Source: JAEUOS01 sp965279115 (GTDB lineage Bacteria; Pseudomonadota; Gammaproteobacteria; Burkholderiales; JAEUOS01). From it: a stretch of DNA of 64,000 nt. The first letter of the stretch is position 1; each line of letters opens with the position of its first letter. A program made the translations under genes and the position numbers. The DNA lies in assembly GCA_965279115.1 (NCBI GenBank), contig OZ257137.1, forward strand, positions 4,030,001 to 4,094,000, read 5' to 3'. The notes below the pieces were generated by a model. That model did no database searches. It worked only from the letters and a program-made list of their open reading frames with translations, and was not told where the DNA came from. Shown here one piece after another: positions 7,780-15,202 of the stretch.

Positions 7780-9401
7780 GCGCGACATGGCAGCCGCGCG
7801 TGCTGCTCGAGGTACTCGAAGGCGCGGTAGCCCTGGGCGATGCGCGCGAGGCGCTGGTCACCGACCGCATGCGCCTGACTTACGGCGAACTGCAGGCCAA
7901 GTCGGTCAAGGCGGCGAAGGCGCTGCTCGCGCTGGGTGTGCGGCGAGGCGACCATATCGGCATCCTGATGGGCAACAACGCCGCCTGGATCACCCTGTAC
8001 TTCGGCGCAGCCATGGTCGGCGCGGTGACCGTGCCGGTGAACACCCGCTTCAAGGCCGCCGAACTGGCGTTTTGCCTGAAGCAGGCCGATGTGAAGGTGC
8101 TGTTCCTGGCGGACCGCTTTCTCGGCATCGACTTCATGGGCTTCCTGCGCGAGGCGGAGCCGGCGGTCGATGCGCGGTTGCCCGGGGATGCGCTGCCGAT
8201 GCTCGGGCAGGTGGTGGTGATGGGCGAGGATGTGCCGGCGGCGGGTCTGGCATGGCGCGCCTTCCTCGACGCGGCCGGTACGGTCGATGACGCAAGGTTC
8301 TCTGCCGCCGCGGCGCTGGTCACGCCGGAGGACCCGCTCCTCATGCAGTTCACCTCGGGTACCACCGCGTATCCCAAGGGCGTGCTGCTGACCCATCACA
8401 ACATGCTGCGCAACGCCTGGTCCGCCGGCACGCGCATCGGCATATTGCCGACTGATCGCTACTTCAACTGCCGGCCGTTCTACCACGTGGCCGGTACCAC
8501 GCTCTCGCTCCTGGCGGCGGTGAGTTTCGGCGCCACCCTGGTGACCCTGCCGACCTTCGAGGCCGGCGCTGCGCTGAAGTTGCTGGCCGATGAGCGCTGC
8601 ACGCTCACCAGCGGCAACGACACCCTGTTCCAGATGATGATGAGCCACGCCGATTTCGACCCGGCCAAGCTGCACCTGCGCGGCGGCTGGTCGGCGGCGG
8701 GCCCGCAGACCATGCGGAAGATCATCGACCAGATGGGCATGAAGGCGGTATGCGCCGCCTACGGACTCTCGGAGGCCTCGCCCAATGTGGTGATCAACGA
8801 CCATCGCGACGCGGAGGAACTGCGAGTCAATGGCAAGGCGCTGCCGCACGACGGCGTGTTCGTGCGCATCGCCGACCCCGTCACCAACGCGCCGCTGCCG
8901 GCCGGTAGTCAGGGCGAGATCCAGGTGCGCGGCTGGAACGTGATGAAGGGCTATTACAAGAACGACGAGGCCAATGCCAAGGTGTTCACGCCGGACGGCT
9001 GGCTGCGTACCGGCGATCTTGGCGTTCAGGATGCCGAGGGCCGGCTCTCGATGGTGGGACGGCTCAAGGACGTGTTTCGCGTCGGTGGCGAGAACGTGGC
9101 GCCGGCCGAAGTCGAGGAGGTATTGCTTGGCCACGCCGCGGTGGCCACCGCGCAGGTGGTGGGCGTGCCGGATGCGCGCATGGGTGAGGTGCCGGCGGCC
9201 TATGTCACGCTCAAGGCGGGCATGTCGGCAGGTGAGGAGGAACTCATCGCCTGGTGCAAGGCGCGCGCGGCCAACTTCCGCGTGCCGCGCTACCTGCGCA
9301 TCGTCGCCGACTTCGAGGCCATCGGCATGACCGGCAGCGGCAAGGTGCAGAAGGTCAAGCTGCGCGAACATGCGATTCGCGAATTGGGACTGGCAGCCTG
9401 A
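7776..9401 (+). CDS. AMP-dependent acyl-CoA synthetase (ANL family)
   Basis: 541 residues. The AMP-forming P-loop-like motif FTSGTTAYPKGVLLTH is near residue 191. The A8 hinge region reads GWLRTGDLGVQDAEGRLSMV, then GRLKDVFRVGGENVAPAEVE, and the C-terminal catalytic Lys lies in GSGKVQKVKLRE. The enzyme would activate a carboxylic acid to its CoA thioester via an acyl-adenylate. Length and motif order match fatty-acid, cyclohexanecarboxylate and aryl-acid ligases; the substrate cannot be told. It is coupled to the preceding crotonase and is the second-last gene of the operon. Confidence 0.93.
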   Translation: MSATWQPRVLLEVLEGAVALGDAREALVTDRMRLTYGELQAKSVKAAKALLALGVRRGDHIGILMGNNAAWITLYFGAAMVGAVTVPVNTRFKAAELAFCLKQADVKVLFLADRFLGIDFMGFLREAEPAVDARLPGDALPMLGQVVVMGEDVPAAGLAWRAFLDAAGTVDDARFSAAAALVTPEDPLLMQFTSGTTAYPKGVLLTHHNMLRNAWSAGTRIGILPTDRYFNCRPFYHVAGTTLSLLAAVSFGATLVTLPTFEAGAALKLLADERCTLTSGNDTLFQMMMSHADFDPAKLHLRGGWSAAGPQTMRKIIDQMGMKAVCAAYGLSEASPNVVINDHRDAEELRVNGKALPHDGVFVRIADPVTNAPLPAGSQGEIQVRGWNVMKGYYKNDEANAKVFTPDGWLRTGDLGVQDAEGRLSMVGRLKDVFRVGGENVAPAEVEEVLLGHAAVATAQVVGVPDARMGEVPAAYVTLKAGMSAGEEELIAWCKARAANFRVPRYLRIVADFEAIGMTGSGKVQKVKLREHAIRELGLAA

Positions 9402-9451
9402 GGGTGCGCGCAAGCCGGGTTGTCGCTAACAGTAGAGGCAGCGGGGGATAG

Positions 9452-10549
9452 ATGCCGGTCAAACTTGAACGCTGGTCCTTGCATTTCTACTCGCTGCCCT
9501 ATCGGCGCGAAATCGTCTGGGCCAATGCGGTCGAGCGCGCCGGGCTGTTCGCCCTGCTGGTGATCGAGGGCGACAACGGCAGGAAAGGTGTGGCCGAGGG
9601 CACCATCAAGTCCACCTGGTCGGGCGTGTCGCCGCGCTCCCTCGCAGCCACCTTCGAGGACGTGCTGATGCCGCGCCTGGCCGGTATCGATGTCGCCTCG
9701 CCGGCGGCGGTGGCGCAGGCGCTGGCCGGCGTTCCGGAGAACCGCCTGGCCAAGGGCATGATCGACAGCGCATCCTGGGTGCTGCATGGCGCCAGCATTG
9801 AAACGCCATTGTGGCGCCTGTGGGGTGCGCCGCAATCCGTCGACCTCACCTGGGCCATCACCCGCCAGCCGCCGGCTGCGATGGCGCGGGAAGCTGCCGA
9901 GGTGTGTACGCGCTACGGCTTTCGCACGCTCAAGGTGAAGGGCGGGCAGGGCCTGGCGATTGATCTCGAGGCGATGCGCGAGATTCGCGCCGCGGTTGGG
10001 GACGAGGTGACCCTGTATGTCGACGCCAACAGCGCTTACAGCCGCGATGAGGCGCCCTCCTATGTGAACGCGATATCGGATGCCGGCGCGGTCGTGGCCG
10101 AAGACCCGTGCCCGTTGTTGCCCGACGCGCAGTTCACCGCCTTGCAGCATGATGCCACCGTGCCCATCCTGATCGACCGCAACTGCACATCGGTACAGGA
10201 TGCACAGGCCTTCATCGACAAGGGCGGCATCGCGCTTTCAACCAAGCCCGGGCGTATCGGCCTCTCCGAAGCGCGCGCCATCAATGACCTGGCGGCCTTG
10301 CATGGCGCCAAGGTGGCGGTGGGGCTGTATGCGGAGAGCGCATTGGGCACGCTCATCAGCCTGCAGCAGGCCGCCGCGTTGCCCGCATCGCAGACGCTGG
10401 TGGCGGCCGAGCAAACCTTTTTTCTGGAAATGGCGGAGCAGGTCCTGGTGAGTACACCGGCCATCTCGGGGGGGCGTATCAGCCTGCCTGGGCAAGCCGA
10501 CCTGTCCGGTTTGGTCGATCCGGAAAGACTCGAGAAATTCGCTGTTTAG
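9452..10549 (+). CDS. Mandelate racemase/muconate lactonizing enzyme family protein
   Basis: A 365-residue enolase-superfamily enzyme. The N-terminal capping domain runs to about residue 120. The barrel has a K-x-K (TLKVKGG, Lys161/Lys163), the first metal Asp in VDANSAY (Asp191), then the acidic EDPC and IDRN motifs. There is no clear His-Asp dyad of the mandelate racemase type, so the muconate cycloisomerase, o-succinylbenzoate synthase or dipeptide-epimerase branches fit better. Together with the intradiol dioxygenase at the left edge, a cycloisomerase role on a muconate-like product is attractive but only an inference. It sits 50 bases after the ligase, probably as the last gene of the operon. 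Confidence 0.85.
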   Translation: MPVKLERWSLHFYSLPYRREIVWANAVERAGLFALLVIEGDNGRKGVAEGTIKSTWSGVSPRSLAATFEDVLMPRLAGIDVASPAAVAQALAGVPENRLAKGMIDSASWVLHGASIETPLWRLWGAPQSVDLTWAITRQPPAAMAREAAEVCTRYGFRTLKVKGGQGLAIDLEAMREIRAAVGDEVTLYVDANSAYSRDEAPSYVNAISDAGAVVAEDPCPLLPDAQFTALQHDATVPILIDRNCTSVQDAQAFIDKGGIALSTKPGRIGLSEARAINDLAALHGAKVAVGLYAESALGTLISLQQAAALPASQTLVAAEQTFFLEMAEQVLVSTPAISGGRISLPGQADLSGLVDPERLEKFAV

Positions 10550-10580
10550 CGGCAGCGCGAGCCCGACCAAGAGCGATCCC

Positions 10581-10599
10581 GGGCCGCCGCCAGCGGCCC
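10581..10599. terminator. GC-rich hairpin between convergent genes
   Basis: A 7-bp perfect stem, GGGCCGC and GCGGCCC, around CGCCA lies between two convergent stop codons. No T-tract follows on either strand, so intrinsic termination is weakly supported; it may only pause RNA polymerase or block exonucleases. Confidence 0.35.
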
Positions 10600-10610
10600 T
10601 GGGCGCGCCA

Positions 10611-11225
10611 TCAGATCGGCTTGATATACACCTTGCGCCACTTGATGGCGCCGCCGCGGATGCCCTTGGCGCCGGTGGCGTACTGCAGGGCGAACGGACC
10701 TTCCTTGAACGCGTTGTTGCGGATGTGCACGGTCTCGATACCGTTGAACACGACGACAATGCGATTGCCGTCGGCGGTGATGTCGAAGGTGTTCCACTTG
10801 CCGCCTGCCTTGGGCATCGGGTTCACCGATGCGAAATCGACGATTGCGCCGGTGCCGTACATCTGTTCGGGGCGCTGGTCGAAGATGTTCACCTCATAGG
10901 AATTCTTCGCGCCGACCTTGGTCGGGTCGGGGTCGGAAATGCGCATGAATATGCCGCTGTTGGTGGTGGGCTCGGCCCAGAACTCGGCGTGGATCTTGAA
11001 GTCCCCGTACGGGCGCTTGGTGATCAGGAAGCCGCCCTTGCCGTTGTCGGCCATGATGGTGCCGTCTTCGGCGCGCCAGTTGGCGTCGCCGGTGCGGTGG
11101 AAATTGTTGAGGCCCTCGCTACCATCGATCAGCTTGACCCAGCCATCGCCTGTGGTCGAGGCGCAGCCAAACAGGCCCAGTGTTGCCAACAGCAGGATTG
11201 CGGCGATTCGTGTGATGCGTTGCAT
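10611..11225 (-). CDS. DUF1080 (3-keto-disaccharide hydrolase-like) lipoprotein
   Basis: 204 residues from ATG 11225, preceded by AGGAGA. The N-terminus is a lipoprotein signal (MQRITRIAAILLLATLGLFG, then Cys) with lipobox LFGC. The mature part has the concanavalin-like DUF1080 pattern: WVKLIDGSEGLNNF, NWRAEDGTIMADNG, GFLITKRPYGDFKIHAEFW, NSGIFMRISDP and a closing YIKPI. The family binds or hydrolyses glycans, including 3-keto-glucosides. Likely anchored in the outer membrane. It is the last gene of a probable three-gene minus-strand unit with an SDR and a GFA protein. Confidence 0.88.
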   Translation of the reverse strand: MQRITRIAAILLLATLGLFGCASTTGDGWVKLIDGSEGLNNFHRTGDANWRAEDGTIMADNGKGGFLITKRPYGDFKIHAEFWAEPTTNSGIFMRISDPDPTKVGAKNSYEVNIFDQRPEQMYGTGAIVDFASVNPMPKAGGKWNTFDITADGNRIVVVFNGIETVHIRNNAFKEGPFALQYATGAKGIRGGAIKWRKVYIKPI

Positions 11226-11263
11226 TGCGGTCTCCTCTTGGTTGAATCGGTCCGGGCACCCGC

Positions 11264-12139
11264 TTAGGGGGCCGGGAGATTTTCTTGTGAGTTGGTCCAC
11301 TCAAGGCTGCGCCGCCAGAGTTCGGCGGCCAGTTCGTGATCCTGCGCCAGCCGGCTGGGTGTCTTGGCGCGGCACTTATCGTAGTACATCCCGCTCTCCT
11401 GCGCCGCCGCGGCTGCGGTCGCGCAATGCAGGGTGGTGGCGGCCCCCTCTTCGTTGGAGATCATTCCCAGCTTGATGAGCGAGCGCAGCGGCCATGGCAC
11501 GGCGCGCCACACGTCGGAGGCGACCACGCCGGGATGCAACGCATAAGTCGTCACGCCGCTTCCGGCAAGCTCGCGCGACAGCGCGGCCGAGAACAATACG
11601 TTGGCGAGCTTCGAGTTGCTGTACTCCGGCAGGCCGGTGCGGGCTCTGGTCGGTTCGCGCACCGCTTGCCAGTCCAGGCCGGGTGCCCGATAGTGCGCCC
11701 GGCTGGCGACGGTGACGATGCGCGCCGGCGCGGATTCACGGATGCGATCCAGGAGCAGGCGGGTCAGCAGGAAATGCCCGACATGGTTGGTGCCGAAGGC
11801 GATCTCAAAGCCGGAAGCCGTCATGCCCTGCGCCCCGGCCAGGCCGGCGTTGTTGATCAGCAGGTGCAGCGGCAGGTCGCGGGCGAGAAAGGCCTCCGCA
11901 CATGCGCGTATGGAGATGAAATCGCCAAGGTCGAGTGCCAGAAAGTCGACCGGCCCCGCGCCCGGGATGGCGCGGATCTCGTTGATCGTCCCCTGGGCGC
12001 GCTCGGCCGAACGGCATGCGATGAACACATGGGCGCCCTGGCGCGCGAGCTCGCGCGCGGTGACCCGGCCGATGCCGGTGTTGGCGCCGGTCACCAGCGC
12101 GACCCGCCCGGACAGCGGCGTTTGAACGGCGGTGGCCAT
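11264..12139 (-). CDS. Short-chain dehydrogenase, retinol dehydrogenase-like
   Basis: 291 residues from ATG 12139; an upstream in-frame extension is not preceded by a better site and lacks family similarity. The NADP-binding TGANTGIG motif lies near residue 20, NNAG near residue 98, and the catalytic Tyr-x-x-x-Lys is in LPEYSNSKLAN. The sequence resembles the RDH/WW-domain oxidoreductase-like branch, which often acts on lipophilic alcohols or ketones. Its start lies 5 bases past the stop of the upstream GFA gene, which indicates co-transcription. The substrate is unknown. Confidence 0.88.
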   Translation of the reverse strand: MATAVQTPLSGRVALVTGANTGIGRVTARELARQGAHVFIACRSAERAQGTINEIRAIPGAGPVDFLALDLGDFISIRACAEAFLARDLPLHLLINNAGLAGAQGMTASGFEIAFGTNHVGHFLLTRLLLDRIRESAPARIVTVASRAHYRAPGLDWQAVREPTRARTGLPEYSNSKLANVLFSAALSRELAGSGVTTYALHPGVVASDVWRAVPWPLRSLIKLGMISNEEGAATTLHCATAAAAAQESGMYYDKCRAKTPSRLAQDHELAAELWRRSLEWTNSQENLPAP

Positions 12140-12144
12140 CGGGT

Positions 12145-12561
12145 CTAGACCGGACGGTTCCTGGCGTGCTTGGTGATCGCGGGGTCGATGTGCATCCACG
12201 GCAACGCGCTATCGGTCCAGATGTTCATGGCCAGCTTGAGGGACGAGGCGTCGTCGAGCGTGCCGGCCTTGAGAACGGTCATCTCGGGCGTCTTTTCGCG
12301 CCGGCTGAAGAGCGACGAGCCGCAGTTGGCGCAAAAGAAGCGGTTCAGGCGGTTGCCGCTGTCGGCGGTGTCCGCATAGACCCTGGGCTCGCCCTGGGTG
12401 ATGGCGAGCGCGCTGGTCGGAATGGCGACGTTATGGCTTGAGCCGGCGCCTGAAATTTTGCGGCAATGGGTGCAGTGGCAGGCGATCACGCTGTTCATGG
12501 GCGCGCTCACGGTATAACGGATGGCGCCGCACAGGCAGCCGCCGGAATGGGATTGGCTCAT
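12145..12561 (-). CDS. GFA family zinc protein (first copy)
   Basis: 138 residues. Zinc-ligand cysteines are arranged as in the glutathione-dependent formaldehyde-activating (Gfa) fold: GGCLCGAIRY, ACHCTHCRKISG and FFCANCGS. The start at ATG 12561 gives MSQSHSGGCLCG, the usual N-terminus. A real Gfa forms S-hydroxymethylglutathione, but most family members have unknown substrates. A close paralogue is encoded at 14681-15106, sharing the tail motif IWTDSALPW / VWTDSALPW. It heads a probable operon with the SDR and the DUF1080 lipoprotein. Confidence 0.9.
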   Translation of the reverse strand: MSQSHSGGCLCGAIRYTVSAPMNSVIACHCTHCRKISGAGSSHNVAIPTSALAITQGEPRVYADTADSGNRLNRFFCANCGSSLFSRREKTPEMTVLKAGTLDDASSLKLAMNIWTDSALPWMHIDPAITKHARNRPV

Positions 12562-12694
12562 GGTCGACCTTCGTCGGAGTAAGGTTGATCGGGAGTATAT
12601 GGCGAGGAGACGCTCGCGGCGCGGGCGGGATATCAGGGGAAACGTAGCACAAAAGTGATACAGTGCGATTTTCACAAGGCGCGGGTGCGATCCC

Positions 12695-12979
12695 ATGAGC
12701 ACGACGACCATACGAATCGACGACGAACTCAAGGCAAGAGTCGCGCTGGCGGCAGAGCGGGCAGGCAAGACGGCCCATGGGTTCATCCTGGATGCGATCG
12801 CGCGCACGGTCGAGGAAGCCGAGCTCGAGGATCGTTTTCATCTGCTCGCCGATGAACGCTGGCAGAAGGCGCAGGCCACAGGCAAGGCGATTGCCGCCGA
12901 AGACATGCATGCGTACCTGGATGCGCGTGCGCAAGGCAAGCCCGCCAAACGGCCCCGCGCGCGCAAATTGACGCTTTAG
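12695..12979 (+). CDS. Ribbon-helix-helix antitoxin (CopG/ParD-like)
   Basis: 94 residues. The N-terminal strand TTTIRIDDELKARVALAAER, followed by AGKTAHGFILDAI, is a ribbon-helix-helix DNA-binding fold. The C-terminal half (EDRFHLLADERWQKAQATGK) is helical, charged and ends in a basic tail (KRPRARKLTL), as in toxin-neutralising extensions. Eight bases separate it from the ParE-like toxin gene, the usual antitoxin-first order. Such antitoxins bind their own promoter together with the toxin, so autoregulation is expected. Confidence 0.88.
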   Translation: MSTTTIRIDDELKARVALAAERAGKTAHGFILDAIARTVEEAELEDRFHLLADERWQKAQATGKAIAAEDMHAYLDARAQGKPAKRPRARKLTL

Positions 12980-12987
12980 GGCAGGCG

Positions 12988-13284
12988 ATGACGCGCCTGG
13001 TGTATGACCCGGAAACGGTCGCGGACTTTGACCGCATCTTCGATCATTTCGCCCGTCATGATCCGCTGGCTGCGCGTGAAACCATCGGACACATCATCGA
13101 AGCGATGATGATTCTCGTGAAGAGTCCGATGCTGGGGCGTCCCACAGCGGGCGGCAAGCGCGAACTGGTCATCGGTCGCGGTACGCGTGGATTTGTCGCG
13201 CTCTACCGGTATCTCCCGCGGGACGACCTGGTTTGGGTGCTGGCGATTCGGGGCCAGCGCGAGGCAGGATACAAGCGGGGGTAG
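12988..13284 (+). CDS. RelE/ParE family toxin
   Basis: 98 residues with the ParE/RelE core: LVYDPETVADFDRIFDHFAR at the N-terminus, SPMLGRPTAGGKRELVIGRG in the middle, then a GFVALYRYLP strand and a last strand VWVLAIRGQREAGY. These proteins poison gyrase (ParE) or cut ribosome-bound mRNA (RelE). The sequence looks more ParE-like, because the C-terminal 'V.VLAIRH.RE..Y' is typical of that branch (here RGQRE). It pairs with the antitoxin immediately upstream. Confidence 0.88.
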   Translation: MTRLVYDPETVADFDRIFDHFARHDPLAARETIGHIIEAMMILVKSPMLGRPTAGGKRELVIGRGTRGFVALYRYLPRDDLVWVLAIRGQREAGYKRG

Positions 13285-13294
13285 GGCGAATGCC

Positions 13295-14659
13295 CTAGCC
13301 GGCGCGTCGCGGCCCCCATGGCGTGAACCAGATTGCCGCCGCGGTGGAAATGCCGTAGATCACCATGGCCGCGCCCACCAGCACGAAGTAGTGCCAGGCG
13401 GGAGCGCTGTTGGCCACCAGCCAGGCGCCTGCGCCGCCGACGATGATCAGGCGCAGCGTCGATGCCAGCACCGGTCCCAGCACCTTGCCCGAACCCTGCG
13501 AGGCGAAGTACAGCGTCAGGCCGACGCCGAAGAAGGCGAAGCACGGACCGGCCCAATGCAGATACTGGCGCGCGTAGTCCAGCACGGCGGCGTCCCGGGT
13601 GAAGAGGCCGGCCCACAGGTCGGGCGCAAGCGAGACGATCAAGCCCAGAAGCCCCAGGTTGAAGGCGGACACGCCGCCCGCTGTCCAGGCCACGCGGCGC
13701 GCGCGCGCGATGTTGCCTGCGCCCACCGCCATGCCCACCATCGGCACGGACGCCACGCCGATGCCGAAGGCGATCGGGATCAACAGGAACTCGAGGCGCT
13801 GGCCGATGCCGTAGCCGGCCAGCGGCAAGAGTCCCAGCCGCGCTACCAGGCCTGTGAAAATCACGGTGGCCAGCACCGACTGCACCGGCGAAAGGCAGGC
13901 CAGCGCGCCCACCTTGAGGATGTCGACGAACAGCTCGCTGCGCAACTTCATGTTGGCGAAGCTGAGCGTCAGCCGTCCCTGACCGGTGAGCAGGTACCAG
14001 AGCAGGTAGCCGACCCCGGCCGCGGTGGCGATGATCTGGCCGAACGCAACCCCCACCATGCCCAGTTGCGGGAACGGCCCGAGACCCAGGCCGAGGCTGC
14101 CGCCGAGGATGATCTGCAGCACCGCCGTTGAAAGGATGGTGACCGAGGGCACCTTCATGTTGCCGGTGCCGCGCAACACCGACGCCAGCGTGTTGTAAAG
14201 CCACACCAGCACCGCGCCGGCGAAGAGCACGTTGCCGTAGCCGATCGCCTGCCGCAGCACGCCGTCGCGCGCGCCCAGCAGGTGGTAGAGGGCCGGGCCG
14301 AAGATGAGGAACAGGATCGAGTAGACCACGCCGACGGTGCCGCCGATCACCGTGGCATGCAGCGCCGATTCGCGCGCCCGCGCCAGGTTGCCGGCACCCA
14401 GGGCGCGGCTCACCGCGGAGGACACGCCGCCGCCCATCGCGCCTGACGACATCATCTGGGTGAGCATCGCGAAGGGAAACACCACCGCCATGGCCGCCAG
14501 CGGCTCGGTGCCCAGGCGGCCGATGTAATAGGTCTCGGCGATGCCTACCAGCACCGCCATGGTCATCGCCAGCACGTTGGGCACGGCCAGGCGCAGCAGG
14601 GTCGGCAGCACCGCGCCGGTGAGCAGGGGATTGCCCGCGGGCGCGCTTGCGGAAGTCAT
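13295..14659 (-). CDS. MATE family efflux transporter
   Basis: 454 residues, nearly all hydrophobic, with about twelve membrane segments in two six-helix halves. The first half opens PTLLRLAVPNVLAMTMAVLV, then GIAETYYIGRLGTEPLAAMA, the MATE start pattern; the second half has LACLSPVQSVLATVIFTGLV. MATE carriers export cationic or lipophilic compounds in exchange for Na+ or H+. The gene is convergent with the toxin-antitoxin pair and lies 21 bases after the second GFA gene, so the two may be co-transcribed. Confidence 0.92.
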   Translation of the reverse strand: MTSASAPAGNPLLTGAVLPTLLRLAVPNVLAMTMAVLVGIAETYYIGRLGTEPLAAMAVVFPFAMLTQMMSSGAMGGGVSSAVSRALGAGNLARARESALHATVIGGTVGVVYSILFLIFGPALYHLLGARDGVLRQAIGYGNVLFAGAVLVWLYNTLASVLRGTGNMKVPSVTILSTAVLQIILGGSLGLGLGPFPQLGMVGVAFGQIIATAAGVGYLLWYLLTGQGRLTLSFANMKLRSELFVDILKVGALACLSPVQSVLATVIFTGLVARLGLLPLAGYGIGQRLEFLLIPIAFGIGVASVPMVGMAVGAGNIARARRVAWTAGGVSAFNLGLLGLIVSLAPDLWAGLFTRDAAVLDYARQYLHWAGPCFAFFGVGLTLYFASQGSGKVLGPVLASTLRLIIVGGAGAWLVANSAPAWHYFVLVGAAMVIYGISTAAAIWFTPWGPRRAG

Positions 14660-14680
14660 GGGATGGATGTGCCGATGGCC

Positions 14681-15106
14681 CTAGTTCATCGGCGAAGGCC
14701 GGTTGCGCGGATGGTGCTCGGTCGCGGGGTCCACATGCACCCACGGCAGGGCGCTGTCGGTCCAGACGTCGCGCACCAGCTTGAGCCCGGACGCGTCGTC
14801 CAGCGTGCCCACTTTGAGAACGACGATTTCCGGCACCTTCTCGCGCTGGCTGCAGATCGAAGAGCCGCACTCGGCGCAGAAGAAGCGGAACAGGCGGTTG
14901 CCGCTTTCCGCGGTGTCGACGTAGCGCTTGGGTTGCGCGGCGGTGTAGGTCATCGCGGCCGAGGGAAAGATCGCGTTGTGGCTGCATCCCGCGCCGGAGA
15001 TCCTGCGGCAATGGGTGCAATGGCAGGCGCTCACGCTGTCGAGTGCCACGCTGATCGTATAGCGGACGGCGCCGCACAGGCAGCCGCCGGTCAAGGGTGG
15101 GTTCAT
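14681..15106 (-). CDS. GFA family zinc protein (second copy)
   Basis: 141 residues, clearly paralogous to the product of 12145-12561: GGCLCGAVRY, ACHCTHCRRISGAG, FFCAECGS and VWTDSALPWVHVDP align directly with the first copy. All zinc cysteines are kept. It is upstream of the MATE exporter on the same strand. The two copies flank the toxin-antitoxin pair and the MATE gene, which suggests a local duplication later separated by insertions or rearrangement. Substrate unknown. Confidence 0.9.
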   Translation of the reverse strand: MNPPLTGGCLCGAVRYTISVALDSVSACHCTHCRRISGAGCSHNAIFPSAAMTYTAAQPKRYVDTAESGNRLFRFFCAECGSSICSQREKVPEIVVLKVGTLDDASGLKLVRDVWTDSALPWVHVDPATEHHPRNRPSPMN

Positions 15107-15202
15107 GGGATCTCCGTCGCAGGTTCCGCGGGCGGCGCAAGGGTGGCCGTGGCGATGAGTTTACGGGATGCGGGCACGCAGTCCCGGTGCGGGCGTATGC
15201 AT

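Noticed and set aside
12645..12694. Inverted repeat around AAAAGTGA / TTTTCAC before the toxin-antitoxin genes
   Set aside because: The arms are not true reverse complements on inspection.
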